Assembly (NCBI RefSeq): GCF_024054175.1
Contig: NZ_JAMXLA010000001.1
Span: forward strand, 348,437 to 412,436
DNA length: 64,000 bases
Source of the DNA: Flavobacterium sp. NRK1
GTDB lineage: Bacteria; Bacteroidota; Bacteroidia; Flavobacteriales; Flavobacteriaceae
Direction of reading: 5' to 3'
A program made the translations under genes and the position numbers. The notes under the pieces were generated by a model, which did not search any database, was not told the DNA's origin, and was given only the letters and a program-made list of their open reading frames with translations. This document shows, in pieces, positions 52,876 through 61,177 of the stretch; position 1 is the stretch's first letter; each line of letters begins with the position of its first letter.

Positions 52876-52909
52876 CAAATATATAAAAGAATTAACTTTG
52901 GTTAAACAA
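52876..52909 (-). promoter_or_regulatory. Promoter abutting the lipoprotein start codon
   Basis: Minus-strand TTG (52909-52907), 23-base spacer, TATATTTG (52883-52876), four bases, ATG at 52871. Confidence 0.5.
52893..52900 (+). promoter_or_regulatory. -7 box for the DoxX-family gene
   Basis: TAACTTTG, an exact match 16 bases before the ATG at 52917, nested inside the spacer of the opposing lipoprotein promoter, so the two promoters should interfere. Confidence 0.5.
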
Positions 52910-52916
52910 CATTATT

Positions 52917-53270
52917 ATGATACTACCCTGGCATCTTTACCTAATGGCTGTACTTTATATTTTAGCAGGAATTAATCATTTCAGGATGCCAAGAATGTAT
53001 TTAAAAATAATACCGCCTTATTTGCCATCTCCCAAAATGCTTAATGCCATTAGTGGCACAGCTGAAATTTTATTTGGTATAGTATTGTGTATTCCTTCAG
53101 TTTCCAATTGGGGAGCATGGGGAATAATAGCTTTACTTATAGCTGTTTTTCCTGCAAATGTATATATGGTTACCAATGAAAAAGCCGCTTTAGGATTACC
53201 TGCATGGGTACGATTAATACGTCTGCCATTACAGGCAGTGCTTATTTTCTGGGCGTATATCTACACTTAA
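52917..53270 (+). CDS. DoxX-family membrane protein
   Basis: 117 residues with four transmembrane helices (about 5-22, 44-62, 66-86, 98-116). ILAGINHFRMP near 16-26 and FPANVYMVTNE near 79 are typical of DoxX/DUF6-type small membrane proteins in Bacteroidetes. Function unknown; the family includes subunits linked to quinone oxidoreduction and redox stress. Single gene. Confidence 0.8.
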   Translation: MILPWHLYLMAVLYILAGINHFRMPRMYLKIIPPYLPSPKMLNAISGTAEILFGIVLCIPSVSNWGAWGIIALLIAVFPANVYMVTNEKAALGLPAWVRLIRLPLQAVLIFWAYIYT

Positions 53271-53509
53271 ACTTTTATTTTTATATACTGATTAAAAAGA
53301 TTAAAGTGAATGTAAGTCTTTTTTCACACGAAAAAATTCAATGATTTCACAATCTTCCCTAAAAGAATTAAAAATTACTCAACGATTTTTTTAAAATTGT
53401 CAAAAAACACTAAAAAAACATCTTATATATACATTTAATAATTTTTTTTAGTAATATTGATTAACGAATCTTAAACATTTAAAACATTATCTGATTAATT
53501 TTTCATCTG

Positions 53510-53782
53510 ATGAAAAAGAGTAACCGTACAGAATTGGACAGGGAAGCGTTAGAAAGGATTGTAACGCTTGCCCAGGAGGAAAAAAAGCCTTTTGAAGAGA
53601 TCAAGAAAGAATTTGGAATATCTGAAAAGGAAGTGACAGAGATTATGCATAAGAGATTATCATCAGATAATTTTGAATTGTGGAAGAAAAAGGTGGCAGC
53701 CAAAAAGCCTAAACCTAAACCAATAAACAGTTTTGAAGATGATGAACTGGATTCTAAGTATTACATCAAGAATAAATTTTAA
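53510..53782 (+). CDS. TIGR03643 (DUF2805) family small protein
   Basis: 90 residues. LDREALERIVTLAQEEKKPFEEIKKEFGISEKEVTEIMHKRLS has helix-turn-helix character, followed by the conserved LWKKKVA and a basic KPKPKPIN segment. The family is often found next to photolyase/cryptochrome genes, but none is present here. It could bind DNA; no evidence of a target. Ended by its own terminator. Confidence 0.82.
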   Translation: MKKSNRTELDREALERIVTLAQEEKKPFEEIKKEFGISEKEVTEIMHKRLSSDNFELWKKKVAAKKPKPKPINSFEDDELDSKYYIKNKF

Positions 53783-53787
53783 TATGC

Positions 53788-53812
53788 AGCTCCTATTTAG
53801 GAGCTTTTTTTT
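53788..53812 (+). terminator. Terminator of the DUF2805 gene
   Basis: AGCTCCT/AGGAGCT stem with an ATTT loop followed by T8. Confidence 0.85.
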
Positions 53813-53875
53813 ACACCAAACATAAAATAAACGCAACTAATTTTTAACTTTATTTATTTTTTACTTAATTTTGTT

Positions 53876-53883
53876 AAAACAAG
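53876..53883 (+). promoter_or_regulatory. -7 promoter box for the DUF2089-headed operon
   Basis: TAATTTTG, an exact match 25 bases before the ATG at 53909. Confidence 0.5.
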
Positions 53884-53908
53884 CTTACTTTAAGTTAAAA
53901 ATTAAACC

Positions 53909-54190
53909 ATGCAATTACCAAAGCTGCCTATTGCCTGCCCCAGCTGCTCCGGAGCACTTCATGTATCTCAGTTATCATGCCCTTCCTGCAGCACCCAGGT
54001 TTCAGGAAATTATCCATTACCTGTTTTATTAAATCTTCCCGCAGATGAACAGGCTTTTATTTTACAGTTTGTTCTCTCCGGCGGAAGCCTCAAAGAAATG
54101 GCTTCACAAATAGGTATCAGCTACCCTACCGTAAGAAACCGGCTGGATGACCTTATAGAAAAAATAAAACGACTAACCCCTGAAGAATAA
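53909..54190 (+). CDS. DUF2089 family zinc-ribbon/helix-turn-helix protein
   Basis: 93 residues. Two CPSC knuckles (ACPSCSG at 9-15, SCPSCST at 23-29) form a zinc ribbon. The C-terminal half (LSGGSLKEMASQIGISYPTVRNRLDDLIEKI, about 58-88) is a sigma-4-like helix-turn-helix. It probably regulates transcription. It heads a same-strand run with a membrane protein (17 bases), a hydrolase (11 bases) and a DUF3784 protein (4 bases), and may control this operon in response to membrane or redox state (inference). Confidence 0.88.
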   Translation: MQLPKLPIACPSCSGALHVSQLSCPSCSTQVSGNYPLPVLLNLPADEQAFILQFVLSGGSLKEMASQIGISYPTVRNRLDDLIEKIKRLTPEE

Positions 54191-54207
54191 ATAACCACCA
54201 CCATAGT

Positions 54208-54786
54208 ATGAAAAAATTACTTTTTAATCCGTTTGAAAAATATGACGGACGCCCGATTCTTGCCCTCGGATTAGCAGCTACATTAATAGGCAGCTTTTTA
54301 GGTTTTATCTTTAATGCCCGTTTTGACGGGGTTATTGATATGCATTTTACTGATAAAGTAGCTTTCGCCGAGCCTTTTAGTGATAATGTATTTAATATTG
54401 CCTTTTTGTTTATTGCGCTTTATGTTGTTGGCAGATCTATTAACAACAAAACAAGGCCAATAGATATATTAGGAACAGTAATGCTGGCCAGACTGCCTTT
54501 TTATTTTGATACATTAACCAACATAAATGGTTATATGACAGCATTTGGTGAAAAAATAATGAACCTCGGATCAGATATTACGAATATAAATCCCATGGAA
54601 ATTTTACTACCTACTTTATTATCACTAATTACAATACCGCTTTTAGTATGGTATATAGCTATACTTTATAATGGATTCAAAACAGCAACTAACCTTAAAA
54701 CAACCACTCAAAAAGTATGGTTTGCGGTAGCATTGATAGTTGCCGAAATACTGGCAAAAATACTATTCTATATAATTCACCAATAA
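54208..54786 (+). CDS. Yip1-like multi-pass membrane protein
   Basis: 192 residues with five predicted transmembrane helices (about 18-38, 66-82, 94-113, 130-155, 168-190). NPFEKYDGRPILALGLAATLIGSFLG at the start and VMLARLPFYFDTL in the middle resemble YIP1-family membrane proteins in Bacteroidetes. No enzymatic motif. Second gene of the DUF2089 operon. Function unknown. Confidence 0.7.
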   Translation: MKKLLFNPFEKYDGRPILALGLAATLIGSFLGFIFNARFDGVIDMHFTDKVAFAEPFSDNVFNIAFLFIALYVVGRSINNKTRPIDILGTVMLARLPFYFDTLTNINGYMTAFGEKIMNLGSDITNINPMEILLPTLLSLITIPLLVWYIAILYNGFKTATNLKTTTQKVWFAVALIVAEILAKILFYIIHQ

Positions 54787-54797
54787 ACAATCAACAT

Positions 54798-56186
54798 ATG
54801 AAAAGGTCACTTGTGTTATTATTACTTATGCTCACTTCAACGCTGTTTGCACAGGACATTACAGGCAAATGGCAGGGTAACCTTGTGGTACCCGGCGGTA
54901 AGCTAAAACTTATTGTAAACATTGCCCAGGGTGTTGCAGGTTATACTGCGACTATGGACAGCCCCGACCAGGGGGCTAAAAATATTCCTGTCCCAAATAT
55001 CGATTTTACAGAAAACATATTAACATTCGGAGTTCCGGCAGCAGGTATCAGCTACAAAGGAAAGCTTGAAAATGGCACTATAAAAGGTACCTTTACACAG
55101 GGTGATTATACCCTTGCATTGGATTTAAGCAAAGGGGAAGCAGTAGAAACAAAATTGAACCGCCCGCAGGAGCCTAAAACACCTTTTCCTTATTATACAG
55201 AAGATGTAACTTTTAAAAATGAAAAAGCAGGCATTACCCTTGCCGGAACATTAACACTACCTAAAAAAGATGGTAATTATCCTGTTGTAATATTAATAAG
55301 CGGAAGTGGGTCTCAGGACAGGAATGAAGAAATACTCGGACACAAACCTTTTCTTGTACTGGCAGACCATCTTACCCGAAATGGTATAGGAGTATTACGT
55401 TACGACGACAGAGGTGTTGGCGGATCTGGAGGGAACCCTGCAACAGGTACTTCGGCAGATTTTGCTACAGATACCCAGGCCGCATTAGATTACCTGAAAA
55501 CAAGAAAAGAAATCAATAAAAAGAAAATAGGCCTTATAGGCCATAGTGAAGGCGGACTTATTGCACAGCTTATTGCAGAAAAGAATAGCGATATAGCTTT
55601 TATAGTTATGATGGCCGGGCCGGGAATAAAAGGAAATGAGCTTATGATATTGCAAAATTATCTTGTAGGTAAAGCAAACGACATACCCGAAGATGAGCTT
55701 ACAAGCATGGGCAGTACTGTTAGAAAAGCCTATGACATTATACTTACCGAGAATGATGAAAAAGCAAGAAAGCTTGCAGTTTCTGAAATTTTCGAAAAAG
55801 AATTTGGGCCGTTTTTTGCTTCAAAAGGAGTACCAAAAGATGAAATAGGCCGCGTAGTATTAGGACAGGTTGAACAGGTTACTTCTCCCTGGTTTGTATA
55901 TTTCCTTAGGTACGACCCTGCCCCTGTTTTACAAAATATAAAATGCCCAATTCTTGCCCTTAATGGTGAAAAAGATACACAGGTTGCTGCAAAGGCAAAT
56001 CTTGATGGCATAAAAAGAGCCGCAGAAAAAAGTGGGAACAAAAAAGTAGTTACTAAAAGCTTCCCCGGGCTTAACCACTTATTCCAGGAGTGCAGCACGG
56101 GCAGTATTCAGGAATATGGCACTATAGAAGAAACTATATCACCGGTTGTACTTACCGAAATTACCAACTGGATAACCAAACAATAA
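54798..56186 (+). CDS. Secreted alpha/beta hydrolase with N-terminal beta domain
   Basis: 462 residues from the ATG at 54798, which starts the signal peptide MKRSLVLLLLMLTSTLFAQ; the in-frame codon at 54717 would overlap the preceding gene and is rejected. Residues about 20-115 form a lipocalin-like beta domain (ITGKWQGNLVVPGGKLKLIVNI). The hydrolase domain from about 135 has VILISGSGSQDRNE, RYDDRGVGGSGG, the nucleophile Ser in LIGHSEGGLIAQL near 258, and the His in FPGLNHLFQ near 431. Typical of periplasmic esterases/peptidases. Third gene of the DUF2089 operon. Confidence 0.87.
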   Translation: MKRSLVLLLLMLTSTLFAQDITGKWQGNLVVPGGKLKLIVNIAQGVAGYTATMDSPDQGAKNIPVPNIDFTENILTFGVPAAGISYKGKLENGTIKGTFTQGDYTLALDLSKGEAVETKLNRPQEPKTPFPYYTEDVTFKNEKAGITLAGTLTLPKKDGNYPVVILISGSGSQDRNEEILGHKPFLVLADHLTRNGIGVLRYDDRGVGGSGGNPATGTSADFATDTQAALDYLKTRKEINKKKIGLIGHSEGGLIAQLIAEKNSDIAFIVMMAGPGIKGNELMILQNYLVGKANDIPEDELTSMGSTVRKAYDIILTENDEKARKLAVSEIFEKEFGPFFASKGVPKDEIGRVVLGQVEQVTSPWFVYFLRYDPAPVLQNIKCPILALNGEKDTQVAAKANLDGIKRAAEKSGNKKVVTKSFPGLNHLFQECSTGSIQEYGTIEETISPVVLTEITNWITKQ

Positions 56187-56190
56187 AACT

Positions 56191-56499
56191 ATGTACAGAA
56201 TTGCAATTCTTTTTATATTAATAGGTATTGCCGTAAAATATGCTAAAATGTATTTCCTTATTGCCGGCTATAACACAATGTCGGCAAAAGGGAAAGAAAA
56301 AATAGACATTAAACGCGTTGCCACACTTATTAGAAATGTAATGTTTTCAATGGCCGGATTAATATTTTTAGGCAGCCTTATAAGCTATTATTTTAACTGG
56401 CCGGAAGTAGAAAGCTACATTTTTTTTCCAACAATAGTGATTGGTGCTTTATGGTTAATGATACAAACTAACTCGAACAAATATCGTATTAATAAATAA
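56191..56499 (+). CDS. DUF3784-like small membrane protein
   Basis: 102 residues with three hydrophobic segments (about 3-25, 49-68, 74-92). FLIAGYNTMSAKGKEKIDIKRVATLIRNVMF near 23-53 is the DUF3784 signature. Function unknown. It follows the hydrolase by four bases and is the last clearly coupled gene of the DUF2089 operon. Confidence 0.77.
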   Translation: MYRIAILFILIGIAVKYAKMYFLIAGYNTMSAKGKEKIDIKRVATLIRNVMFSMAGLIFLGSLISYYFNWPEVESYIFFPTIVIGALWLMIQTNSNKYRINK

Positions 56500-56584
56500 T
56501 ACTCAACATATTATGATATTTTTTATCTTTATCATGTAACAAAACTGCCATTCAATCGACTTACATGATATCAAGACCATAATT

Positions 56585-58414
56585 ATGAAAAAATTTATCT
56601 GTACACTTGCAATTGCAGTGTCTTTTGGCAGTATGGCTTTTGCCCAGAAAAGCAAAGACTTAAAAGTTGCCATTGATCTTAAAAATGTAAAAGACGATAA
56701 AGTAATGGTTACCATTACACCGCCTGCTATTGACACAGAAACAACTACCTTTTTTATACCTAAAATTGTTCCGGGAACTTATTCTGAAGACAACTATGGT
56801 AAATATATTGAAGGCTTAAAAGCATTTGATAAAAAAGGAAAAGAGCTTACAATTACAAGGCCGGATGAAAACTCATGGAAAATAGAGGGAGCTAAAAAAC
56901 TGGCGAAGATTACCTATTTTGTTAATGACACTTATGATATAGAAAGCACGCACGAAATATTTTCTCCTGCGGGAACTAATATTGATGCCGATAAAAATTT
57001 TGTACTTAATATTCACGGATTTATAGGGTATTTTGAAAATAAAGGCGAAGTTCCTTATGAAGTAACCATAACTCACCCCTCTACTCTATGGGCAGCAACT
57101 TCTCTTGTAGATACTGACAATAGTAATGAGGTAGATGTATTCAATTCTCCGCGTTACCCTGATCTTGTAGATCATCCTATTATGTATTCTAAACCTGATT
57201 ACACTACTTTTACAGTAGATGGTATGGAAATACTTATTGCAGTATATTCTCCTACCGGACGTATTACAGCAAAAGAAATTACTCCGGAAATGGAACGAAT
57301 GATGCGCGCCCAGAAAAAATTTCTAGGCCCCATAAACACTACTAAAAAGTACAGCGTTCTTATATATCTTACTAACGGCACTCCTACAGATGCTCATGGT
57401 TACGGAGCTCTTGAACACACTACCTCTACCACTGTAGTAATGCCTGAAGAGTATCCATTAGAACAACTGCTTGCTACCTTAAAGGATGTTGTATCACATG
57501 AGTTTTTTCATATAGTTACACCGCTAAGTGTACACTCTAAAGAAATCCATTATTTTAATTACAACACTCCAAAAATGAGTGAACATTTATGGATGTATGA
57601 AGGTGTTACAGAATATTTTGCCAACCTTTTCCAGGTAAATCAAGGACTTATCAGCGAAGATGACTTCTTTAAAAGAATTGCCGATAAAATAAGGCAGTCT
57701 AAAGGTTTTGACGATACTATGGATTTTACCAATATGAGTAAAAACATATTGAAGCAGCCTTACAAAGATGCTTATTATAATGTATATCTTAAAGGAGCGC
57801 TTATAGCAATGTGCATTGATATACAAATGCGTGAAAGCAGTAACGGACAAAGAGGTATTCTAAGCCTTATGCAGGATCTATCTAAAGAATACGGCAGTAA
57901 TAAACCTTTTAATGACGAAGACCTGTTTGCTACAATAACCAGGCTTACATATCCTGAAATTGGCGAATTCCTTAAAAAATATGTTTCCGGCACAACACCA
58001 ATACCTTATGACACTTATTTTGCTAAAATGGGCGTAACCAAAGCTACTGTTAAAATTCCGGGTAACCCATTCCTTAAAAATAATCAGGTACCATTAATTA
58101 CGGTAAATCCTTCTAAAGAAATTGTTATCCTGCCTAATATTACGCCTAATGAGTTTATGACTAATCTGGGTATAAAAAATGGTGATGTTATACTGGCTAT
58201 AAACGGTACTGCTTATAATCTTGATAATATTTATGATCTTATAGGCGCTACCGAAACATGGAAGGAAGGCGATACTATTACTGTTACCATCAAACGTGAC
58301 GGCAAAGAAGAAACTATTAAAGGCACTGTTAAACTGCCTATGGAAGATAGCGAAGGCTATCATGCAACAGATAATTCTAAAACTAAATTAAGAGAGGCAT
58401 GGCTTAAGGGATAA
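56585..58414 (+). CDS. M61 family metallopeptidase with PDZ domain
   Basis: 609 residues. Signal peptide 1-20 (ending GSMAFAQ). N-terminal beta domain to about 180. The zinc motif is HEFFH (His305, Glu306, His309), and the third ligand Glu is in MYEGVTEYFANL near 338-343. YNVYLKGALIAMCID follows. A PDZ domain covers about 505-590 (LGIKNGDVILAINGTAYNLDNI). M61 glycyl aminopeptidases cleave N-terminal Gly/Ala peptides; here it is probably periplasmic. It lies 85 bases after the DUF3784 gene and may be part of the same unit. Confidence 0.92.
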   Translation: MKKFICTLAIAVSFGSMAFAQKSKDLKVAIDLKNVKDDKVMVTITPPAIDTETTTFFIPKIVPGTYSEDNYGKYIEGLKAFDKKGKELTITRPDENSWKIEGAKKLAKITYFVNDTYDIESTHEIFSPAGTNIDADKNFVLNIHGFIGYFENKGEVPYEVTITHPSTLWAATSLVDTDNSNEVDVFNSPRYPDLVDHPIMYSKPDYTTFTVDGMEILIAVYSPTGRITAKEITPEMERMMRAQKKFLGPINTTKKYSVLIYLTNGTPTDAHGYGALEHTTSTTVVMPEEYPLEQLLATLKDVVSHEFFHIVTPLSVHSKEIHYFNYNTPKMSEHLWMYEGVTEYFANLFQVNQGLISEDDFFKRIADKIRQSKGFDDTMDFTNMSKNILKQPYKDAYYNVYLKGALIAMCIDIQMRESSNGQRGILSLMQDLSKEYGSNKPFNDEDLFATITRLTYPEIGEFLKKYVSGTTPIPYDTYFAKMGVTKATVKIPGNPFLKNNQVPLITVNPSKEIVILPNITPNEFMTNLGIKNGDVILAINGTAYNLDNIYDLIGATETWKEGDTITVTIKRDGKEETIKGTVKLPMEDSEGYHATDNSKTKLREAWLKG

Positions 58415-58454
58415 TCTATACCAACAATCTATTACGCAACAAAAACCACCAACT

Positions 58455-58781
58455 ATGAAACAATTATTAACCTTATTATTACTTGTATTTGGCACAGCTG
58501 CTTTTGCAAATACAGATGAACCTGTAAGCCCGCCATCAGCTGAAGGACACGAAACTACCGTTACTTCGTGCCATAAAACAGCTGCCAAAACTGTAAAAAC
58601 ACAGGAAACCGCAACATCATCATCGGTTAAGGATGCAAATATTGAAAAAGAAAAACCAAGAAGAGCCGGAACGACTAAAACATGTACTACAGTAGAAAGG
58701 ACTTCATTAGGCATAAGCGGTTTATTTGTAAACTTTGTACACAAAACCAATGTAAAACTTGTAAATCTTTTACTGGAATAA
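58455..58781 (+). CDS. Small exported protein of unknown function
   Basis: 108 residues. Signal peptide 1-18 (MKQLLTLLLLVFGTAAFA). The mature part is Thr/Lys/Glu-rich and looks disordered (HKTAAKTVKTQETATSSSV), with two cysteines (near 39 and 77), and ends in a hydrophobic segment (LGISGLFVNFVHKTNVKLVNLLLE). I do not recognise a family. It follows the M61 gene by 40 bases and ends at a terminator, so it may be the last gene of that transcript. Confidence 0.6.
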   Translation: MKQLLTLLLLVFGTAAFANTDEPVSPPSAEGHETTVTSCHKTAAKTVKTQETATSSSVKDANIEKEKPRRAGTTKTCTTVERTSLGISGLFVNFVHKTNVKLVNLLLE

Positions 58782-58803
58782 CATCTGCGTATTATAACCA
58801 AAG

Positions 58804-58832
58804 GCTTCCTTATTACAGGAAGCTTTTTTTTT
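58804..58832 (+). terminator. Terminator after the small exported protein gene
   Basis: GCTTCCT/AGGAAGC stem with a 6-base loop followed by T9. Confidence 0.85.
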
Positions 58833-58922
58833 GGAATGCTGATAATTTCTTAAAATTGCCTCAGCATTAAGTGTAATATTTTCATTACTTTGCGGGAAAT
58901 TTTTAAAAAGCTTTCTACATAT

Positions 58923-59651
58923 ATGAAAAGAACTATTCTTGCCCTTATAGCAGTGGCAATGCTGGTTTCCTGCAACAAAGAAGATCATGGCGATGCCAAT
59001 CTTCACCTTACTGGAAATATTAAAGGACTAAAAAAGGGAACCCTATATATACAAAAGGTTGTAGATACTTCGCTTGTGGCTATAGATACTATTGTAATAA
59101 ACGGAAAATCAACTTTTGAGAGCTACCTAAAAATAGATTCTCCTGAAATGCTTTATCTTTTCCTGGATCGCGGACAAACCAATTCGGTAGATAAAAGTCT
59201 TCCATTTTTTGCCGAACCTGGCGAAATGAGAATAGAAACTTCTAATGAAGAGTTTTTTCACAGGGCTAAAATAACAGGTTCTGAAAATCAAAAACTATAT
59301 GAAGAGTTCGAAAAAATAAAGGCAAAGTTTACAAGCGACAACCTTGATCTTGTAGCTAAAAATCTTGAAGCGACTAAAAACAGTAATGTAAAACAACTTG
59401 ACAGTATAGCAGCAAAATCTGAGCAGCTTATTAAAAGGAGATATCTTTATACCGCCAATTTTGCACTTAACCATGCTAAAAATGAGATAGGCCCGTATTT
59501 GGCCCTTTCTGAAATTGCAGACATTAACATCAAGTACCTTGATACTATTCAAAAAAGTATGTCACCAAAAGTAGCTAAATCGCTTTATGGAAAAATGCTT
59601 ACGAAGTACTTAGCTGAAAGAAAGAGTGCTGAAACTGCTGAAGTAAAGTAG
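58923..59651 (+). CDS. DUF4369 domain-containing lipoprotein
   Basis: 242 residues from the ATG at 58923; an upstream in-frame start at 58890 gives no lipoprotein signal and is rejected. Lipobox MLVSCNK with Cys17. The DUF4369 beta domain spans about 26-120 (LHLTGNIKGLKKGTLYIQKVVDTSLVAIDTIVI). A helical region follows to about 235 (QKLYEEFEKIKAKFTS). DUF4369 often sits at the N-terminus of thioredoxin-like proteins, but no CxxC or thioredoxin domain is present here. A TACTTTG-like box precedes it. Confidence 0.8.
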   Translation: MKRTILALIAVAMLVSCNKEDHGDANLHLTGNIKGLKKGTLYIQKVVDTSLVAIDTIVINGKSTFESYLKIDSPEMLYLFLDRGQTNSVDKSLPFFAEPGEMRIETSNEEFFHRAKITGSENQKLYEEFEKIKAKFTSDNLDLVAKNLEATKNSNVKQLDSIAAKSEQLIKRRYLYTANFALNHAKNEIGPYLALSEIADINIKYLDTIQKSMSPKVAKSLYGKMLTKYLAERKSAETAEVK

Positions 59652-59678
59652 GTTTCTAGACGCCAACATAAACACAAA

Positions 59679-59708
59679 AACCGCTTAGGAAACTAAGCGG
59701 TTTTTTTA
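59679..59708 (+). terminator. Terminator of the DUF4369 gene
   Basis: CCGCTTAG/CTAAGCGG stem with a GAAA tetraloop, then T7. Confidence 0.88.
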
Positions 59709-59711
59709 TTG

Positions 59712-59785
59712 AGCCGATAGAGGGACTCGAACCCACGACCTGCTGATTACAAATCAGCTGCTCTAGCCAGCTGAGCTACACCGGC
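59712..59785 (-). tRNA. tRNA-Thr (anticodon TGT)
   Basis: The minus strand folds into a full cloverleaf of 74 nt: acceptor stem GCCGGTG/TATCGGC with discriminator T, D arm with TAGCTCAGCTGG, anticodon arm GCTGA-TTTGTAA-TCAGC with anticodon TGT at 59751-59749, and T arm GTGGGTTCGAGTCCCTC. CCA is not encoded. It reads ACA (and other ACN by wobble) codons. Confidence 0.96.
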
Positions 59786-59865
59786 GTTCTCAATACGGGT
59801 GCAAATATATATTGCGTTTTTTACTTTTGCAACTATTTACAGGCACTTTTATTGATTTTTTTTGC

Positions 59866-60132
59866 TTACAGCGCGTTGATTTTTTCAACTAATTGTGTAG
59901 CAGATTCTTCCAATTGCTTGTTAATAGCTCTGAAGTGTTCTTTTTTATTTTCTACGTTTTTAGCATTTAATTTAGCTATAAGGCTGTCAAAAGTAACAAT
60001 TGCCTCATCTATAAGCGCTTCTGATTTTTCAGTTGGCTTGCCTCCTGAAGTTATTTCCCACATGTAAACTGCTTCAATAATGTCTCCTAATACGAAATTG
60101 ATGTCTTTCTTTAAGTTTCTAACGCTTGCCAT
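59866..60132 (-). CDS. Conserved small helical protein
   Basis: 88 residues, predicted all-helical: SVRNLKKDINFVLGDIIEAVYMWEI, SEALIDEAIVTFDSLIAKLNAKN and FRAINKQLEESATQLVEKIN. No signal peptide, membrane span or cysteine. I recall similar short proteins in other flavobacteria next to manA but know no function. It has its own TAATTTTG box. Confidence 0.75.
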   Translation of the reverse strand: MASVRNLKKDINFVLGDIIEAVYMWEITSGGKPTEKSEALIDEAIVTFDSLIAKLNAKNVENKKEHFRAINKQLEESATQLVEKINAL

Positions 60133-60158
60133 CCCTATTTTGATTTTTAAATTCTTTG

Positions 60159-60166
60159 CAAAATTA
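60159..60166 (-). promoter_or_regulatory. -7 box for the small helical protein gene
   Basis: Minus-strand TAATTTTG, an exact match 26 bases before the ATG at 60132. Confidence 0.5.
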
Positions 60167-60188
60167 CAATTATTCTTTCACTCTTTTG

Positions 60189-61160
60189 TTAAGAAATACC
60201 TATTTCTAAAAGTGTAGCCTCTCCTGAAAGTATATAAACCTTAAGTGAAGCCGGTATTAGTACTGTATCACCTTTCTTAAAACTATATGCTTCTCCATTT
60301 GCATTTATTTCAAATTCTCCTTCTGTGCAAATGTAAACCGTAAAACTGCTCCCTTCTTTATTTATAGCACAACTGCCTTTAAGTGGTAAATAACTGGTGG
60401 TAAAATATGGGCAGTCTACCATTACATTACTTGTATTTTCTACAGTAGTATAATGCTTCTGGGTATCTGTAGTATTATAGTTCATAGCATCAAGAGCAAG
60501 ATCTATATGCAACTCTCTTGAATTGCCATTGGCATCTACCCTGTCCCAGTCATATATTCTATATGTTATATCAGACGTTTGCTGTATTTCTGCAATTACT
60601 ATACCTGCACCAATAGCATGAATAGTACCTGTTTCAAGAAAAAATACATCTCCTTTTTTTACAGGAACCTCATTAAGTATCTTGATCAGGTTTTTATTTT
60701 CTAAATGTTCCAGATACTCTTCCGGACTCGATTTTTCCTTAAACCCAACAATAATTCGTGCTCCTTCATCAGCCTGCATAACATACCACATTTCTGTTTT
60801 ACCGAAAGAATTATGACGTTTTTTTGCCAGCTCATCATTAGGATGCACCTGTATTGAAAGATCATCCTTAGCATCAAGAAATTTAAACAATAAAGGAAAT
60901 TCTTTACCATACTTTTCATGCACTTTATATCCAAGTACTTCTGCCGGATATTCCTCAAGCAGATCAGTCAAAGTTTTACCTTTATACTCACCATTAGCTA
61001 CAACGCTAACGTTGCCTTTAACATCGCTAAGTTCCCAGCTTTCACCTGTAGTTTCGGTTGGCAGATTAGTTTTACCTAAGTCGGTTTTTAGTTTAGTGCC
61101 CCCCCAGATTCTATCCTGCAGTATTGGTTCAAAAACCAATGGGTATAATTTCATGCTCAT
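60189..61160 (-). CDS. manA: Mannose-6-phosphate isomerase, class I
   Basis: 323 residues, the short Bacteroidetes/Firmicutes ManA type. It interconverts mannose 6-phosphate and fructose 6-phosphate with one zinc. Zinc ligands lie in LSIQVHPND near 97-105 (Gln and His), in KTEMWYVM near 116 (Glu), and in GTIHAIGAG near 175 (His). The C-terminal cupin continues to the end. An alternative start two codons later is equally possible. It follows queD by 17 bases, so the two are co-transcribed. Confidence 0.94.
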   Translation of the reverse strand: MSMKLYPLVFEPILQDRIWGGTKLKTDLGKTNLPTETTGESWELSDVKGNVSVVANGEYKGKTLTDLLEEYPAEVLGYKVHEKYGKEFPLLFKFLDAKDDLSIQVHPNDELAKKRHNSFGKTEMWYVMQADEGARIIVGFKEKSSPEEYLEHLENKNLIKILNEVPVKKGDVFFLETGTIHAIGAGIVIAEIQQTSDITYRIYDWDRVDANGNSRELHIDLALDAMNYNTTDTQKHYTTVENTSNVMVDCPYFTTSYLPLKGSCAINKEGSSFTVYICTEGEFEINANGEAYSFKKGDTVLIPASLKVYILSGEATLLEIGIS

Positions 61161-61177
61161 ATTGTTTTTTGGTTGAA

